A stretch of 64,000 bases of DNA from Granulicella rosea. GTDB lineage: Bacteria; Acidobacteriota; Terriglobia; Terriglobales; Acidobacteriaceae. A program made the position numbers and the translations under genes. The DNA is taken from NCBI RefSeq assembly GCF_900188085.1, contig NZ_FZOU01000007.1, positions 62,001-126,000 on the forward strand. The letters run 5' to 3'. Of this stretch, positions 36,831 to 44,351 are shown in pieces; the stretch's first letter is position 1; every line of letters begins with the position of its first letter. The notes below the pieces were generated by a model that worked only from the letters and a program-made list of their open reading frames with translations, was not told the DNA's origin and searched no databases.

Positions 36831-36899
36831 AAGCAAGACAATAAAAAGAAAACGGCGCCCGCCATGTAGCATTGCGACAGACGCCGTACCGGAGAGCCC

Positions 36900-37142
36900 T
36901 TGCCCTACATCTACATCGATAAAGTCCTGAACGAACTGCGCGACGAGCTGCTCTCGGCCATGCATGCCGCCGTCGACCGCGAACTGCGCCAGGGCCGGGT
37001 GGACGTGGCGAAGCTCTACCGGGCGTTCACCCGCGCGGCGGCCAACCAGTGCTCGAACCCCGCGCTGGTCTCGGATAAGTGCATTGAAAACAATACGGTG
37101 CGGCCCAAGAAGGGTCGCGGCGGCGTACGCTCCGAGGAGTAA
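36900..37142 (+). CDS. Small conserved-looking protein
   Basis: The 80-residue frame starts at a TTG with GGAG eight bases upstream, and its sequence is ordered rather than random: an N-terminal MPYIYIDKVLNELRDELLSA with a regular amphipathic helix, AVDRELRQGRVDVAKLYRAF, then a Cys-containing segment and a basic tail. I do not recognise a family. It is on the opposite strand to the trp genes, within the spacer between trpF and the trp leader. No promoter is evident; the start could be an alternative codon. Confidence 0.5.
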   Translation: MPYIYIDKVLNELRDELLSAMHAAVDRELRQGRVDVAKLYRAFTRAAANQCSNPALVSDKCIENNTVRPKKGRGGVRSEE

Positions 37143-37300
37143 CGCCTACCGCGGCGACGCGGGTCCGCGCAGACCCGATCGTGGTAGAAGACGCTAAGCA
37201 ACCCAGGTGACATTACCGTCATCCGAATGAGCCGCATTTCGCTGAATCCGCGACCCACCCTCCCGCGTCAGATGTAATAGAAACGGAAGGGTAGGACACC

Positions 37301-37477
37301 ATGAAGAATTCGGCCAAAGTAACGGTTGCTCTCTTTGCTCTCGCACTTGCACTCAGCCCGGCGCTTGCTTCGGCCCAGGGCCAGAACCAGAACAACGGCG
37401 GCGGCCACTCGCACGGCGTAACGGTCCACGACCGCAGCCCGCGTCCGCATGTGCACGAGATCTCGATGCATCACTAA
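37301..37477 (+). CDS. Small secreted His-rich peptide
   Basis: A 58-residue frame begins at ATG 37301 after GGAAGGGTAGGACACC. A signal peptide (MKNSAKVTVALFALALALSP, cut near ASA) leaves about 33 residues, including HSHGVTVHDRSPRPHVHE and a final ISMHH, with eight His. Such a tail could bind a metal such as Zn, Ni or Cu in the periplasm; that is inferred from composition only. It is too short for most annotation pipelines. Confidence 0.65.
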   Translation: MKNSAKVTVALFALALALSPALASAQGQNQNNGGGHSHGVTVHDRSPRPHVHEISMHH

Positions 37478-37599
37478 GACGCCGGGCGCGGCGCCTGCAC
37501 TGGCTCGAACGATCAGCCGGCAGCGAGTTTCAAAATCCACCGACAACTCAGGATTCACAGCTTCCACAACCGAAGCCTTTGAACCCCTGCGCCCAGACG

Positions 37600-38289
37600 T
37601 CACAACCTCACGGCCCTGGCGGCCTCGATGAAGCGCTTCAGGCGCTCCGGGGCCTTCCGGCCGGGAACCTCTTCCACACCGCTGGCCACGTCCACTCCCC
37701 ATGGGTGGAGCGCACGGATCGCGTCGGCGACGTTCTCCGGATTCAGACCGCCCGCGAGGATGATGTCATGAGCCTTAAGTCGGCTGTCGCTGTCGATCAC
37801 AGCACGCGCCTTCGCCCAGTTGAATGCGATACCCGTACCGCCCAGTTCGTCTTTGACCTTTGAATCCAACAGGATGCGGGTATCAACGCGCGTGTGGTGC
37901 GCGAGTTGCAGCAAAAGTTCAGCGGCCTGCCGATCGGACTCCTCGTCGCCATTCACTACCCACGAAGCCGTTCGTATGACTTCGACGTAATTCTCACCCG
38001 GACGCGCACCCAGCCGAGAGATGTACTCTGCGTCGTGATGCCCCCCGTGCAGCTGAACACCGGTGAGATCTGCTTTCCCCACAATCTGGATGATCTCGTC
38101 GTCGCTCGTCGTCGTGAATACACCAATGCGTTCGACATTCCGCGGCAGATGCGGCGTAATCGCCGCCACCTGCTCCACCGTCACCTGTCGCTTGCTGGGC
38201 GCGAAGACGAACCCCACCGCATCCGCGCCAAGCTCAGCCGCCATCAGGGCGTCGTCGAGGTTCGTGTTCGCGCAGATCTTGATCCACAT
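37600..38289 (-). CDS. trpF: Phosphoribosylanthranilate isomerase
   Basis: The 229-residue enzyme is a TIM barrel that isomerises phosphoribosylanthranilate. The catalytic Cys is C6 in MWIKICANTN and the catalytic Asp is in ILLDSK; LAGGLNPENVADAI and GVDVASGVE form the phosphate site. The second-residue pattern KICANTN differs from the usual KICG, the Gly being replaced by Ala. ATG 38289 is 6 bases after the trpC stop. The gene ends before the two small plus-strand genes. Confidence 0.93.
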   Translation of the reverse strand: MWIKICANTNLDDALMAAELGADAVGFVFAPSKRQVTVEQVAAITPHLPRNVERIGVFTTTSDDEIIQIVGKADLTGVQLHGGHHDAEYISRLGARPGENYVEVIRTASWVVNGDEESDRQAAELLLQLAHHTRVDTRILLDSKVKDELGGTGIAFNWAKARAVIDSDSRLKAHDIILAGGLNPENVADAIRALHPWGVDVASGVEEVPGRKAPERLKRFIEAARAVRL

Positions 38290-38294
38290 CGGAG

Positions 38295-39098
38295 TTAGAT
38301 CTCCGACGCGTAGTCGCGACCGGTCAGCAGGGCGAGCGTCGCCGCCGGGTCTGGCTGGCGCATCAGCGCCTCGCCGATCAGGAAGGCGTCGTAACCCGCC
38401 GCAATCAGCTTCTCCACGTCCTCTGGCGTGCGGATGCCGCTCTCGGCCACGCGAATCACGTTCGCCGGCAGATACTGCAGCAGGTCCAGATGGCTCTCCA
38501 GCGTCACCGCCATGGTCTTCAGATTGCGGCTGTTCACGCCGACGATCTCGAAGCCCAGATCCTTCGCGCGTTCGATCTCCTCGCGATCGTGTACCTCGCA
38601 CAGCACGTCGAGCTGCAGCGAACGCGCCTCGGCGGCCAGCATCTTCAGCGTCTCGTCCTTGTGCGCGGCGACGATCAGCAGGACCGCATCCGCGCCGGCC
38701 GCGCGCGCCTCGAGAATCTGAAACGGGTCCAGAATGAAATCCTTGCGCAGCACCGGGATCGAAACCGCCTTCGAGACGGCCTCCAGATGGTCGAGCGAGC
38801 CCTTGAAGAACTCCTCGTCGGTCAGCACCGAGATGGCCGCCGCACCCGCCGCCGCGTAGCCCTTGGCGATCTCCACCGGCTGATAGTGATCGCGAATGAT
38901 GCCACGCGAAGGCGAAGCCTTCTTCAGCTCCGCGATGACCGCCGGGCCGGCGACCGCGGCCTTGCGCAGTCCGGCGGCAAATCCGCGAGGCTTGTGCTCG
39001 GCGGCGTGACGCTCCAGCCGGGCAAAATTGGCGGTCTCCTTCTTCGCGTGAACCTGAAGAAGCGTGTGGGCCATAATCTGATCTAGGGTTGTAGACAT
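38295..39098 (-). CDS. trpC: Indole-3-glycerol-phosphate synthase
   Basis: The 267-residue enzyme closes the indole ring. Conserved parts are AVIAELKKASPSRGIIR, AAAISVLTDEEFFKGSLDHL, VLRKDFILDPFQILEARAAG, EVHDREEIERA, GVNSRNL and VAESGIRTPEDV. It begins at ATG 39098; an in-frame ATG at 39122 is an alternative. It is the first gene after tRNA-Leu and its terminator. trpE, trpG and trpD are not in the window. Confidence 0.94.
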   Translation of the reverse strand: MSTTLDQIMAHTLLQVHAKKETANFARLERHAAEHKPRGFAAGLRKAAVAGPAVIAELKKASPSRGIIRDHYQPVEIAKGYAAAGAAAISVLTDEEFFKGSLDHLEAVSKAVSIPVLRKDFILDPFQILEARAAGADAVLLIVAAHKDETLKMLAAEARSLQLDVLCEVHDREEIERAKDLGFEIVGVNSRNLKTMAVTLESHLDLLQYLPANVIRVAESGIRTPEDVEKLIAAGYDAFLIGEALMRQPDPAATLALLTGRDYASEI

Positions 39099-39201
39099 TT
39101 CTAACCTGTTTTTGAGGGGCATACCACTAAGTAGCGCCGCGAGGCGGTATGGTTGCTTGGGAGCCGGCTGCTCTGATCCGGTCCATAGAATGTCCAGATA
39201 C

Positions 39202-39235
39202 AGCAAAACCCCTCGCTGATTTGAGGGGTTTTGCT
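39202..39235 (-). terminator. Terminator of tRNA-Leu
   Basis: A perfect 13-bp stem (AGCAAAACCCCTC / GAGGGGTTTTGCT) with an 8-base loop lies 10 bases past the tRNA 3' end, on its strand. The T-rich half TTTTGCT fits a terminator. Confidence 0.75.
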
Positions 39236-39244
39236 AAAAATCTT

Positions 39245-39331
39245 TGGTGCCGAAGAAGGGACTCGAACCCCCACACCCTTGCGAGTACGTGGACCTGAAC
39301 CACGCGCGTCTGCCAATTCCGCCACTACGGC
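39245..39331 (-). tRNA. tRNA-Leu (anticodon CAG)
   Basis: The 87-base minus-strand sequence begins GCCGTAGTGGCGGAATTGGC and ends TTCGGCACCA with CCA encoded. The anticodon arm CGTGG-TTCAGGT-CCACG gives CAG. There is a long variable arm (TACTCGCAAGGGTG) as in class II tRNAs and a GGTTCGAGTCC T arm. The acceptor stem pairs GCCGTAG with CTTCGGC, leaving a T-T mismatch at the fifth pair. Confidence 0.93.
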
Positions 39332-39372
39332 ACGAGTCGAACGTTCAAAAGAACGTTCTCTCTTGCTTTCCA

Positions 39373-39401
39373 AGTATCGCAAAAGCGCCGGGGGCTGTCA
39401 A
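39373..39401 (-). promoter_or_regulatory. Promoter of tRNA-Leu
   Basis: On the minus strand TTGACA (39396-39401) and GATACT (39373-39378) are 17 bases apart, an almost perfect sigma-70 promoter 41 bases upstream of the tRNA. Confidence 0.8.
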
Positions 39402-39469
39402 TTCTCCGCGCCGCTGGCTTACACTTGGCAAAGCTCCGCGAATCTCTCCCATTTAAGGAATTTCTCCAC

Positions 39470-39724
39470 ATGACCCAGACTCCACCGTCTTCCGCCAACT
39501 CCAACGAAGTCATTCCGGAAGACCTGGCGATCGAGATTCGCAAGCTGGCGCACGACCTGTCGAACGCTCTCGAAATCATCGTGCAGACCAGTTTCCTGCT
39601 CTCGACCGCGGAGCTGAAAGAGCCCGCCTCCGCATGGCTGGGCATGCTCGACAGCGGCGTCACCAAAGCGCTCGATATCAACCTGGCGCTGCGCGCTTAC
39701 ATCAAGGCGCACACGCCGAAATAA
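39470..39724 (+). CDS. Small DHp-like helical protein
   Basis: The 84-residue protein is predicted to be all-helical. IRKLAHDLSNALEIIVQTSF (residues 23-42, H28) closely resembles the phospho-accepting His helix of sensor kinases of the HD-(L/F)-(S/N)-N kind, and the second part would form the other helix of a two-helix DHp. There is no ATP-binding domain. It may be a dimerisation or phosphotransfer helper, or a fragment. AAGGAATT stands nine bases before ATG 39470. A response-regulator gene lies 124 bases downstream on the other strand. Confidence 0.6.
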   Translation: MTQTPPSSANSNEVIPEDLAIEIRKLAHDLSNALEIIVQTSFLLSTAELKEPASAWLGMLDSGVTKALDINLALRAYIKAHTPK

Positions 39725-39847
39725 AGGGGATAGGGCCTAACGGGGATAGGGAATCAAAGCCAGGCGGCAAGAGCATCCGTGGCGGCTTTTGCCTCACTGG
39801 CTTGTTCTCCTTGAGGAGGACCCGCTTTGGTCGTCCTTCCGGCGGGA

Positions 39848-40402
39848 CTAAACCTTCTTCTTCGCGGCCTTCTTCGCCACTTTCTTCGCAACGGCCTTCT
39901 TCGCAGCCGTCTTTTTCGCCGGGACGACTTTCTTTGCCGGCGCAACCTTCTTCGAGACCGCCTTGCGCGCCGCCACAGCCTTTACCGGCGCTGCCGTCAC
40001 GGGCGCGGAGGCAGCCGTCGCCAGCTTCTGCAGTTTGGCCGCATGGCTCACCATCAGCTTTTCGATATCGGCCAGCAAAGCGCGGGTCTGCATCGGCTTC
40101 AGCAGCATCTTGTCGGCGCCCATCTCGGCCCAGTCTTCGTCGCCGACCGGGAAGGCCGTCAGCAGCGCGACCGCCGGATGATACGGCGCGGTGCGCGCGG
40201 CCAGAATCACGTCGCGGCCCGCCACATCGGACTCCATCCGCATATCCGTAATGACCATCTGGTACTCGCGGGTCTTGATCTTCGAACGGCCTTCGCGGGC
40301 CGAGGCGGCGGTATCCACGTCGAATCCACTGATCTCCAGCACCGCTTTCAAGGTCAACAGGACGGCGACTTCATCGTCTACGAGCAGGATCTTGCGCTTC
40401 AT
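39848..40402 (-). CDS. Response regulator with histone-H1-like Lys/Ala tail
   Basis: The 184-residue protein has a receiver domain (1-120) with D9-D10, phospho-acceptor D53 (VITDMRM), T82 and K102 (LLKPM). A Thr/Ser-like and Ala/Pro/Lys-rich tail (135-184) follows with repeated AAKKAVAKK units, like eukaryotic histone H1 and bacterial Hc1/AlgP-type tails. The tail should bind nucleic acids without sequence preference. No classical output domain exists, so phosphorylation may control nucleoid binding. The partner kinase is unknown; the lone DHp gene next door is a candidate. Confidence 0.85.
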   Translation of the reverse strand: MKRKILLVDDEVAVLLTLKAVLEISGFDVDTAASAREGRSKIKTREYQMVITDMRMESDVAGRDVILAARTAPYHPAVALLTAFPVGDEDWAEMGADKMLLKPMQTRALLADIEKLMVSHAAKLQKLATAASAPVTAAPVKAVAARKAVSKKVAPAKKVVPAKKTAAKKAVAKKVAKKAAKKKV

Positions 40403-40550
40403 CTTTTCTACCTCTTAGGAATGGCTTCGCCGCATCCCATCATGCAGCAAAGCCCCAGCCGCTGCAACCCGCACGGGCATGAATCGGCGCGGACAACCTT
40501 TTCGATTCGCCGAACATCTATGTATGGTGACTCGGCTACACTTTGTGCGA

Positions 40551-40559
40551 TGGTATACT
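40551..40559 (+). promoter_or_regulatory. Extended -10 promoter for infC
   Basis: TGGTATACT matches the extended -10 element (TGN-TATAAT class). It lies about 113 bases upstream of the infC start; no good -35 is seen. It is the only strong box in the 269-base gap 40403-40671. Confidence 0.45.
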
Positions 40560-40671
40560 TCGACGTGCAGCGCACAGATTCCTGTCGGGCGCGCGTTCTC
40601 TGGCGTCGTGTACGCCCTCAACTCCTAACCCACGCATGGCTTGCCCGTGAGGCACGCTGTGGAGGCCAACT

Positions 40672-41319
40672 ATTCCACCGATCGATAAGCGTTCCATCAA
40701 GTCTTTCATCCGCACGAACGAGAAGATTCGTGCACGCGAAGTCCGCGTCATCGACGAAAACGGCGAGCAGCTCGGCGTCATGGTGCCGTTCGAGGCCCTG
40801 AAGATGGCCCGTGAGCGTTCGCTCGACCTCGTCGAGATCTCGCCCAACGCCGTCCCCCCTGTGTGCAAGATCCAGGACTACGGCAAGTATCTCTACGAAA
40901 AAGACAAGTCCGACCGCGCCGCGCGCAAGAAGCAGAAGGTCATTGTCATCAAGGAGGTCAAGTTCTCCGTGACGGTGGACGAGCACGACTATGTCACCAA
41001 GAAGAACATGGCCGTCCGGTTCCTGGGCGACGGCGACAAGGTGAAGGCGTCGCTGCGCTTCAAGGGCCGCCAGATGGCGCACCGCGATCTGGGCTACAAG
41101 ATCATCAACCGCCTCATCCTCGACATCGGCGACGCCGGTACGGTCGAATTCATGCCGCGCATGGAAGGCACGACGCTGCACGCCATCCTCGCCCCGACCA
41201 AGAAGGCCGAGGTGCAGAACCCGCCCGCGGTGAAGAAGCCCGCAGCCGTGGCTCCCGCCGCTCCTGCCGCAGCCAAGCCTGCGGAAACGGCTCCCGCGCC
41301 TGTCACCGCTCAGGCATAA
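40672..41319 (+). CDS. infC: Translation initiation factor IF-3, starting at AUU
   Basis: The 215-residue factor binds the 30S subunit and checks the start codon. The frame is N-terminal domain (PPIDKRSIKSFIRTNEKIRA, then VRVIDENGEQLGV), linker, and C-terminal domain (KFSVTVDEHDYVTKKNMAVR, GDKVKASLRFKGRQMAHRDL), plus a 45-residue Pro/Ala/Lys tail. Between the TGA at 40648 and the first ATG at 40780 there is no ATG, GTG or TTG. GGAGG stands 7 bases before ATT 40672, so AUU is the start, as in E. coli, where it drives autoregulation. Starting at 40780 would delete the N-terminal domain's first strands. rpmI and rplT do not follow. Confidence 0.9.
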   Translation: MPPIDKRSIKSFIRTNEKIRAREVRVIDENGEQLGVMVPFEALKMARERSLDLVEISPNAVPPVCKIQDYGKYLYEKDKSDRAARKKQKVIVIKEVKFSVTVDEHDYVTKKNMAVRFLGDGDKVKASLRFKGRQMAHRDLGYKIINRLILDIGDAGTVEFMPRMEGTTLHAILAPTKKAEVQNPPAVKKPAAVAPAAPAAAKPAETAPAPVTAQA

Positions 41320-41334
41320 CTGCCTCGTTGCCAA

Positions 41335-41368
41335 CAAGAATGCCCGCCTTAGCCGGCGGGCATTCTTG
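41335..41368 (+). terminator. Terminator after infC
   Basis: A perfect 14-bp stem (CAAGAATGCCCGCC / GGCGGGCATTCTTG) with a 6-base loop follows infC by 15 bases. There is no T-run. Confidence 0.75.
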
Positions 41369-41388
41369 CGTTTGCGACCGAAATCAAG

Positions 41389-41502
41389 CTACCGGCGAAC
41401 GCAGACGCGGTGATGGTGACGAACCTTCCAGACCTTACAGGGGCGGGCAAAGGCGCTGGTGGTCATGAGCAGAAGTACAGCCGAGATCGTGATTTTCTTC
41501 AT
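41389..41502 (-). CDS. Secreted cationic two-cysteine microprotein
   Basis: A 37-residue frame begins at ATG 41502 with CAGGAG six bases before it and ends with TAG 41389. A signal peptide (MKKITISAVLLLMTTSAFA) leaves RPCKVWKVRHHHRVCVRR: 18 residues, two Cys 12 apart, five Arg, three His and no acidic residue. A disulfide would make a hairpin with a basic turn. Function is unknown; toxin, ligand or metal site are possible. It is convergent with infC. Confidence 0.65.
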   Translation of the reverse strand: MKKITISAVLLLMTTSAFARPCKVWKVRHHHRVCVRR

Positions 41503-41729
41503 TGATTTCTCCTGGGGTTCCTGGGGGTGTGATGCTTCGGGAGCATGAAGAATCTCCTGTGGAGAATACGTTTCGCAGTTGGAAAAGACGCGGGCTGATG
41601 GATGGCTTTCGTTTTTACTCTCCTGCGTGCTTGAGGACGCGAGAGGCGATCGCGCTGAAAATAAAGAGAATTATGCAACCTGCTCCACTTCTCGCACGTC
41701 TCCTCTGTGTCGCTCCGTGAGGTTTCACC

Positions 41730-42221
41730 ATGCGTTCCGCCCTTAGCCTTGTTCTCGTCTCCAGTCTCGCCTTCGCGGCGCCCGCTCTCCATGCACAAGC
41801 TGCGCCGGCGAACCCCCAAAGCTGCCCGGTGCAACCCGTGAAGTTCGACCCCAGCGGCCTTTCCGTCCGCATCGAGAACACCAGCGGCAAGATGATCGTC
41901 GGCATGACCTGGTTTGCCGCTATCGCCGACGGGACCGAGCACTGGAACTGGATCTTCTGGAACATTCCCGGGCCGCTGCGCCTGCGCGAGTTCAACTGGA
42001 ACAAGGAGATCAAGCCCGGCTCGAAGAAGACCCTGAGCTGGCCCTATGAAGATCTGAACTTCCAGCACGCAAGCGGGGGAGCCTTCATCCTCGGCAGCGT
42101 GCTCTTCGCCGATGGCTCCCGCTGGGAACAGAACCCACAGGCGCACACCTGCCAGGCGGTCTGGCTTAACGGCAACAAGAGGATGCTGACCCGGCCGGAA
42201 GAGCTCCCGCCAAGCCAGTAA
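41730..42221 (+). CDS. Secreted protein of unknown function
   Basis: The 163-residue product has a signal peptide (MRSALSLVLVSSLAFAAPAL) and a folded, Trp-rich mature part with two Cys (C32 and C141), likely one disulfide. The middle is beta-rich (SGLSVRIENTSGKMIVGMTW, EIKPGSKKTLSW, GGAFILGSVLFADGSRWEQN), like an immunoglobulin-type fold. I do not recognise a family. GAGGTTTCACC before ATG 41730 supports the start. Confidence 0.65.
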   Translation: MRSALSLVLVSSLAFAAPALHAQAAPANPQSCPVQPVKFDPSGLSVRIENTSGKMIVGMTWFAAIADGTEHWNWIFWNIPGPLRLREFNWNKEIKPGSKKTLSWPYEDLNFQHASGGAFILGSVLFADGSRWEQNPQAHTCQAVWLNGNKRMLTRPEELPPSQ

Positions 42222-42294
42222 GTATCGGGTCTTCAGCGGGGTTCGGTCCCGACCCCGTGACACACGTTCGTCATCCCTTGCAACACCAACCGGA

Positions 42295-44088
42295 TCAATG
42301 CAGCCGTAGCGCCCGGTCGACCTGCATCTTCTCGTTCATTAGCGTCATCGCCAGCTCCGCATCCCCACGCCGTTCCGCGTCGGCGATGGCGGCGCGCAGG
42401 TCGCGCTGCTGTCGCTTCAGTCGCTCATACGCCAGCGCCTGCAGCGCATTCTCCGTCTGCTCCTCCATGCTCTGCTGAGGAGAGCCCTCGACCGCCTCGG
42501 GGATCGTCTGCAGCACCTGCGCGAGCATCGCGCGCGTGGCGTTGTCCGGCGCGGCGTCCAGCGGATTGCCTGGGACGACGTTGTGGGCCAGCACGTCGAA
42601 GAGCGGCGCGGCCGGCAGCCCCTCGTACCACTCCGGGTTGTCGGCGAGCTTCTCGGCGGCGAGGACGCGGGCGGGGTCGGTCTCCGGCAGCACCAGCGCG
42701 CGCAGCAGCACGCGTTCGGTCTCGCTGATCGGCTCCACGCGATGCGCGCGGACGCTTTCGACCCGCTGCGCCGCGGCCTGCTTCAGTTCCTGCCGCAGGA
42801 TGTCCGACGGGATCGCCAGCTTCTGCGCCGCGTCCTCGGCGAACTCGTTGCGCTGCAACGCGTTGGGCATGCGCCGGATGTGCGGCAACAGGAAGTTCAT
42901 CGCCTTCACCTTGGCCTCGGCCGTGCGCGCGGGATAGAGCTGGCGCGCGCGATCGATCAGGTAGTCGGCGTAGCGCTTGGCTCCGCGCAGCGCCGCCATG
43001 TAGGCCTGCACGCCATGCTTGCGCAGGTACTCGTCCGGGTCCAGCCCGCCCTCGAGCGCGACGACCTTCACGTTGAAGTCCTCCTCGGTCAGCAGGGCGA
43101 TCGACTTTTCGGCTGCGCCTTCGCCGGCGGTGTCCGGGTCGAAGTTCACGATCGCCTGCTTGGTGAAACGGCTCAGTAGCCGCACCTGCGTCTCGGTGAA
43201 TGCGGTGCCGGAGACCGCGACGACGTTCTTCACCCCGGCCATGTAGACCGAGATGCAGTCCATCTGACCCTCGACCAGCAGCGCGAAGTCGAGCGTGCGC
43301 ATGTCGGCCTTGGCCTTGTCCAGGTTGAAGAGCACGTTGCCCTTGGTGTAGAGCGCCGTCTCGGGCGAGTTCATGTACTTGGCGATGTCGCGGCCCTTGT
43401 CGTCCTGCGACTCCAGCGCGCGCGCCGTGAAGGCGATCGTCTTGCCCTGCTCGTTCGCGATGGGAAAGGTGATGCGCTTGCGAAAGCGCGCGTACATCTG
43501 GCCCTGGCCGCCGTCGGCCTGCTCCTTGGCGCTGAAGAGGCCGCTGGCGCGCAGGACATCCTCGGGAAAGTGCTGGCGAAGCCGGTCGCGCATATCGTTA
43601 AAGTCGTCCGGCGCATAACCGATACGGAACTTCGCGATGGTCTCGGCGGTCATGCCGCGGCCCGTCAGGTACTCGCGTGCGCGCGCCGCGCCGGGGCTCT
43701 TCAACTGCGCCTCGAAGTACTGCGTCGCCGCCTCGTGGATGTCGATCAGCGACCGCCGCAGCCCGGCCTCGCGCGCCTCCTCGGGGGAGTTGAACTCGCG
43801 CTTGGGCAGCGCGATGCCGCACTTGGTCGCGACCGCACGGACGGCTTCGGGAAAGCTGAGCGTCTCCAGCTTCATCACGAAGGTGAAGACATCGCCCTTC
43901 TCATGACAGCCGAAGCAGTAGAAGTAGCCGTGCGTGGCGTTGACCGAGAACGACCCGGATTTTTCTTTGTGGAACGGGCACAGGCCGGTATAGTTCTGAG
44001 CGCCGGTCTTGCGCAGCTTCACGTAGTCGCCGACAATGCGAACGATGTCGGCCTGGGCCTTCACGAGTTGGGCAAAGTCGTCGGCCAT
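42295..44088 (-). CDS. dnaG: DNA primase
   Basis: The 597-residue primase makes RNA primers for replication. It has the zinc finger CPFH...CFGC (C37, H40, C58, C61), the TOPRIM core with LLVEGQMDCISVYMAGVKNV and NFDPDTAGEGAAEKSIALL, and a C-terminal region that in other bacteria binds DnaB. Length is normal. The start ATG 44088 is the end of a 64-base tandem duplication, so the first initiation region is preceded by two copies. rpoD, usually next to dnaG, is not seen. Confidence 0.95.
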   Translation of the reverse strand: MADDFAQLVKAQADIVRIVGDYVKLRKTGAQNYTGLCPFHKEKSGSFSVNATHGYFYCFGCHEKGDVFTFVMKLETLSFPEAVRAVATKCGIALPKREFNSPEEAREAGLRRSLIDIHEAATQYFEAQLKSPGAARAREYLTGRGMTAETIAKFRIGYAPDDFNDMRDRLRQHFPEDVLRASGLFSAKEQADGGQGQMYARFRKRITFPIANEQGKTIAFTARALESQDDKGRDIAKYMNSPETALYTKGNVLFNLDKAKADMRTLDFALLVEGQMDCISVYMAGVKNVVAVSGTAFTETQVRLLSRFTKQAIVNFDPDTAGEGAAEKSIALLTEEDFNVKVVALEGGLDPDEYLRKHGVQAYMAALRGAKRYADYLIDRARQLYPARTAEAKVKAMNFLLPHIRRMPNALQRNEFAEDAAQKLAIPSDILRQELKQAAAQRVESVRAHRVEPISETERVLLRALVLPETDPARVLAAEKLADNPEWYEGLPAAPLFDVLAHNVVPGNPLDAAPDNATRAMLAQVLQTIPEAVEGSPQQSMEEQTENALQALAYERLKRQQRDLRAAIADAERRGDAELAMTLMNEKMQVDRALRLH

Positions 44089-44235
44089 TGCGGGAAGCTC
44101 CGTTCAGTTTGCGCCGAAACGGCGATGTTGCTCAGATAAGGTCGCCCGCCATTGCGGGAAGCTCCGTTCAGTTTGCGCCAAAACGGCTATGTTGCTCAGG
44201 CAACGTCGTCGCCATGGCGGCAAGCTCCAGTTTAG
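44086..44235 (-). repeat. Tandem duplication of the dnaG initiation region
   Basis: Units at 44086-44149 and 44150-44212, with a partial third at 44213-44235, share the block CATTGCGGGAAGCTCCGTTC and differ at a few bases. Each carries (minus strand) a GGAG, a spacer and an ATG: at 44088 for dnaG, at 44152 for a 6-codon frame (MAGDLI) and at 44215 for a 15-codon frame. The tail of each unit also resembles dnaG codons 2-6. Confidence 0.85.
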
Positions 44236-44351
44236 ATCAGCGGGACAGGGGAACGTTTTCCGCAGAACTAACAGCCAGAAACCGGGTCTAAACTCTCTGG
44301 GGAAGATTCCCAAAGTTGAGGCCTTCGCGCCGCCGCGTATGGGAGAAAGAC

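Noticed and set aside
40403-40671. A riboswitch or infC leader RNA element
   Set aside because: No conserved stem could be supported; only an extended -10 box is clear.
44086-44235. Replication origin iterons
   Set aside because: The repeats contain no DnaA boxes and coincide with the dnaG start; they are a local duplication.
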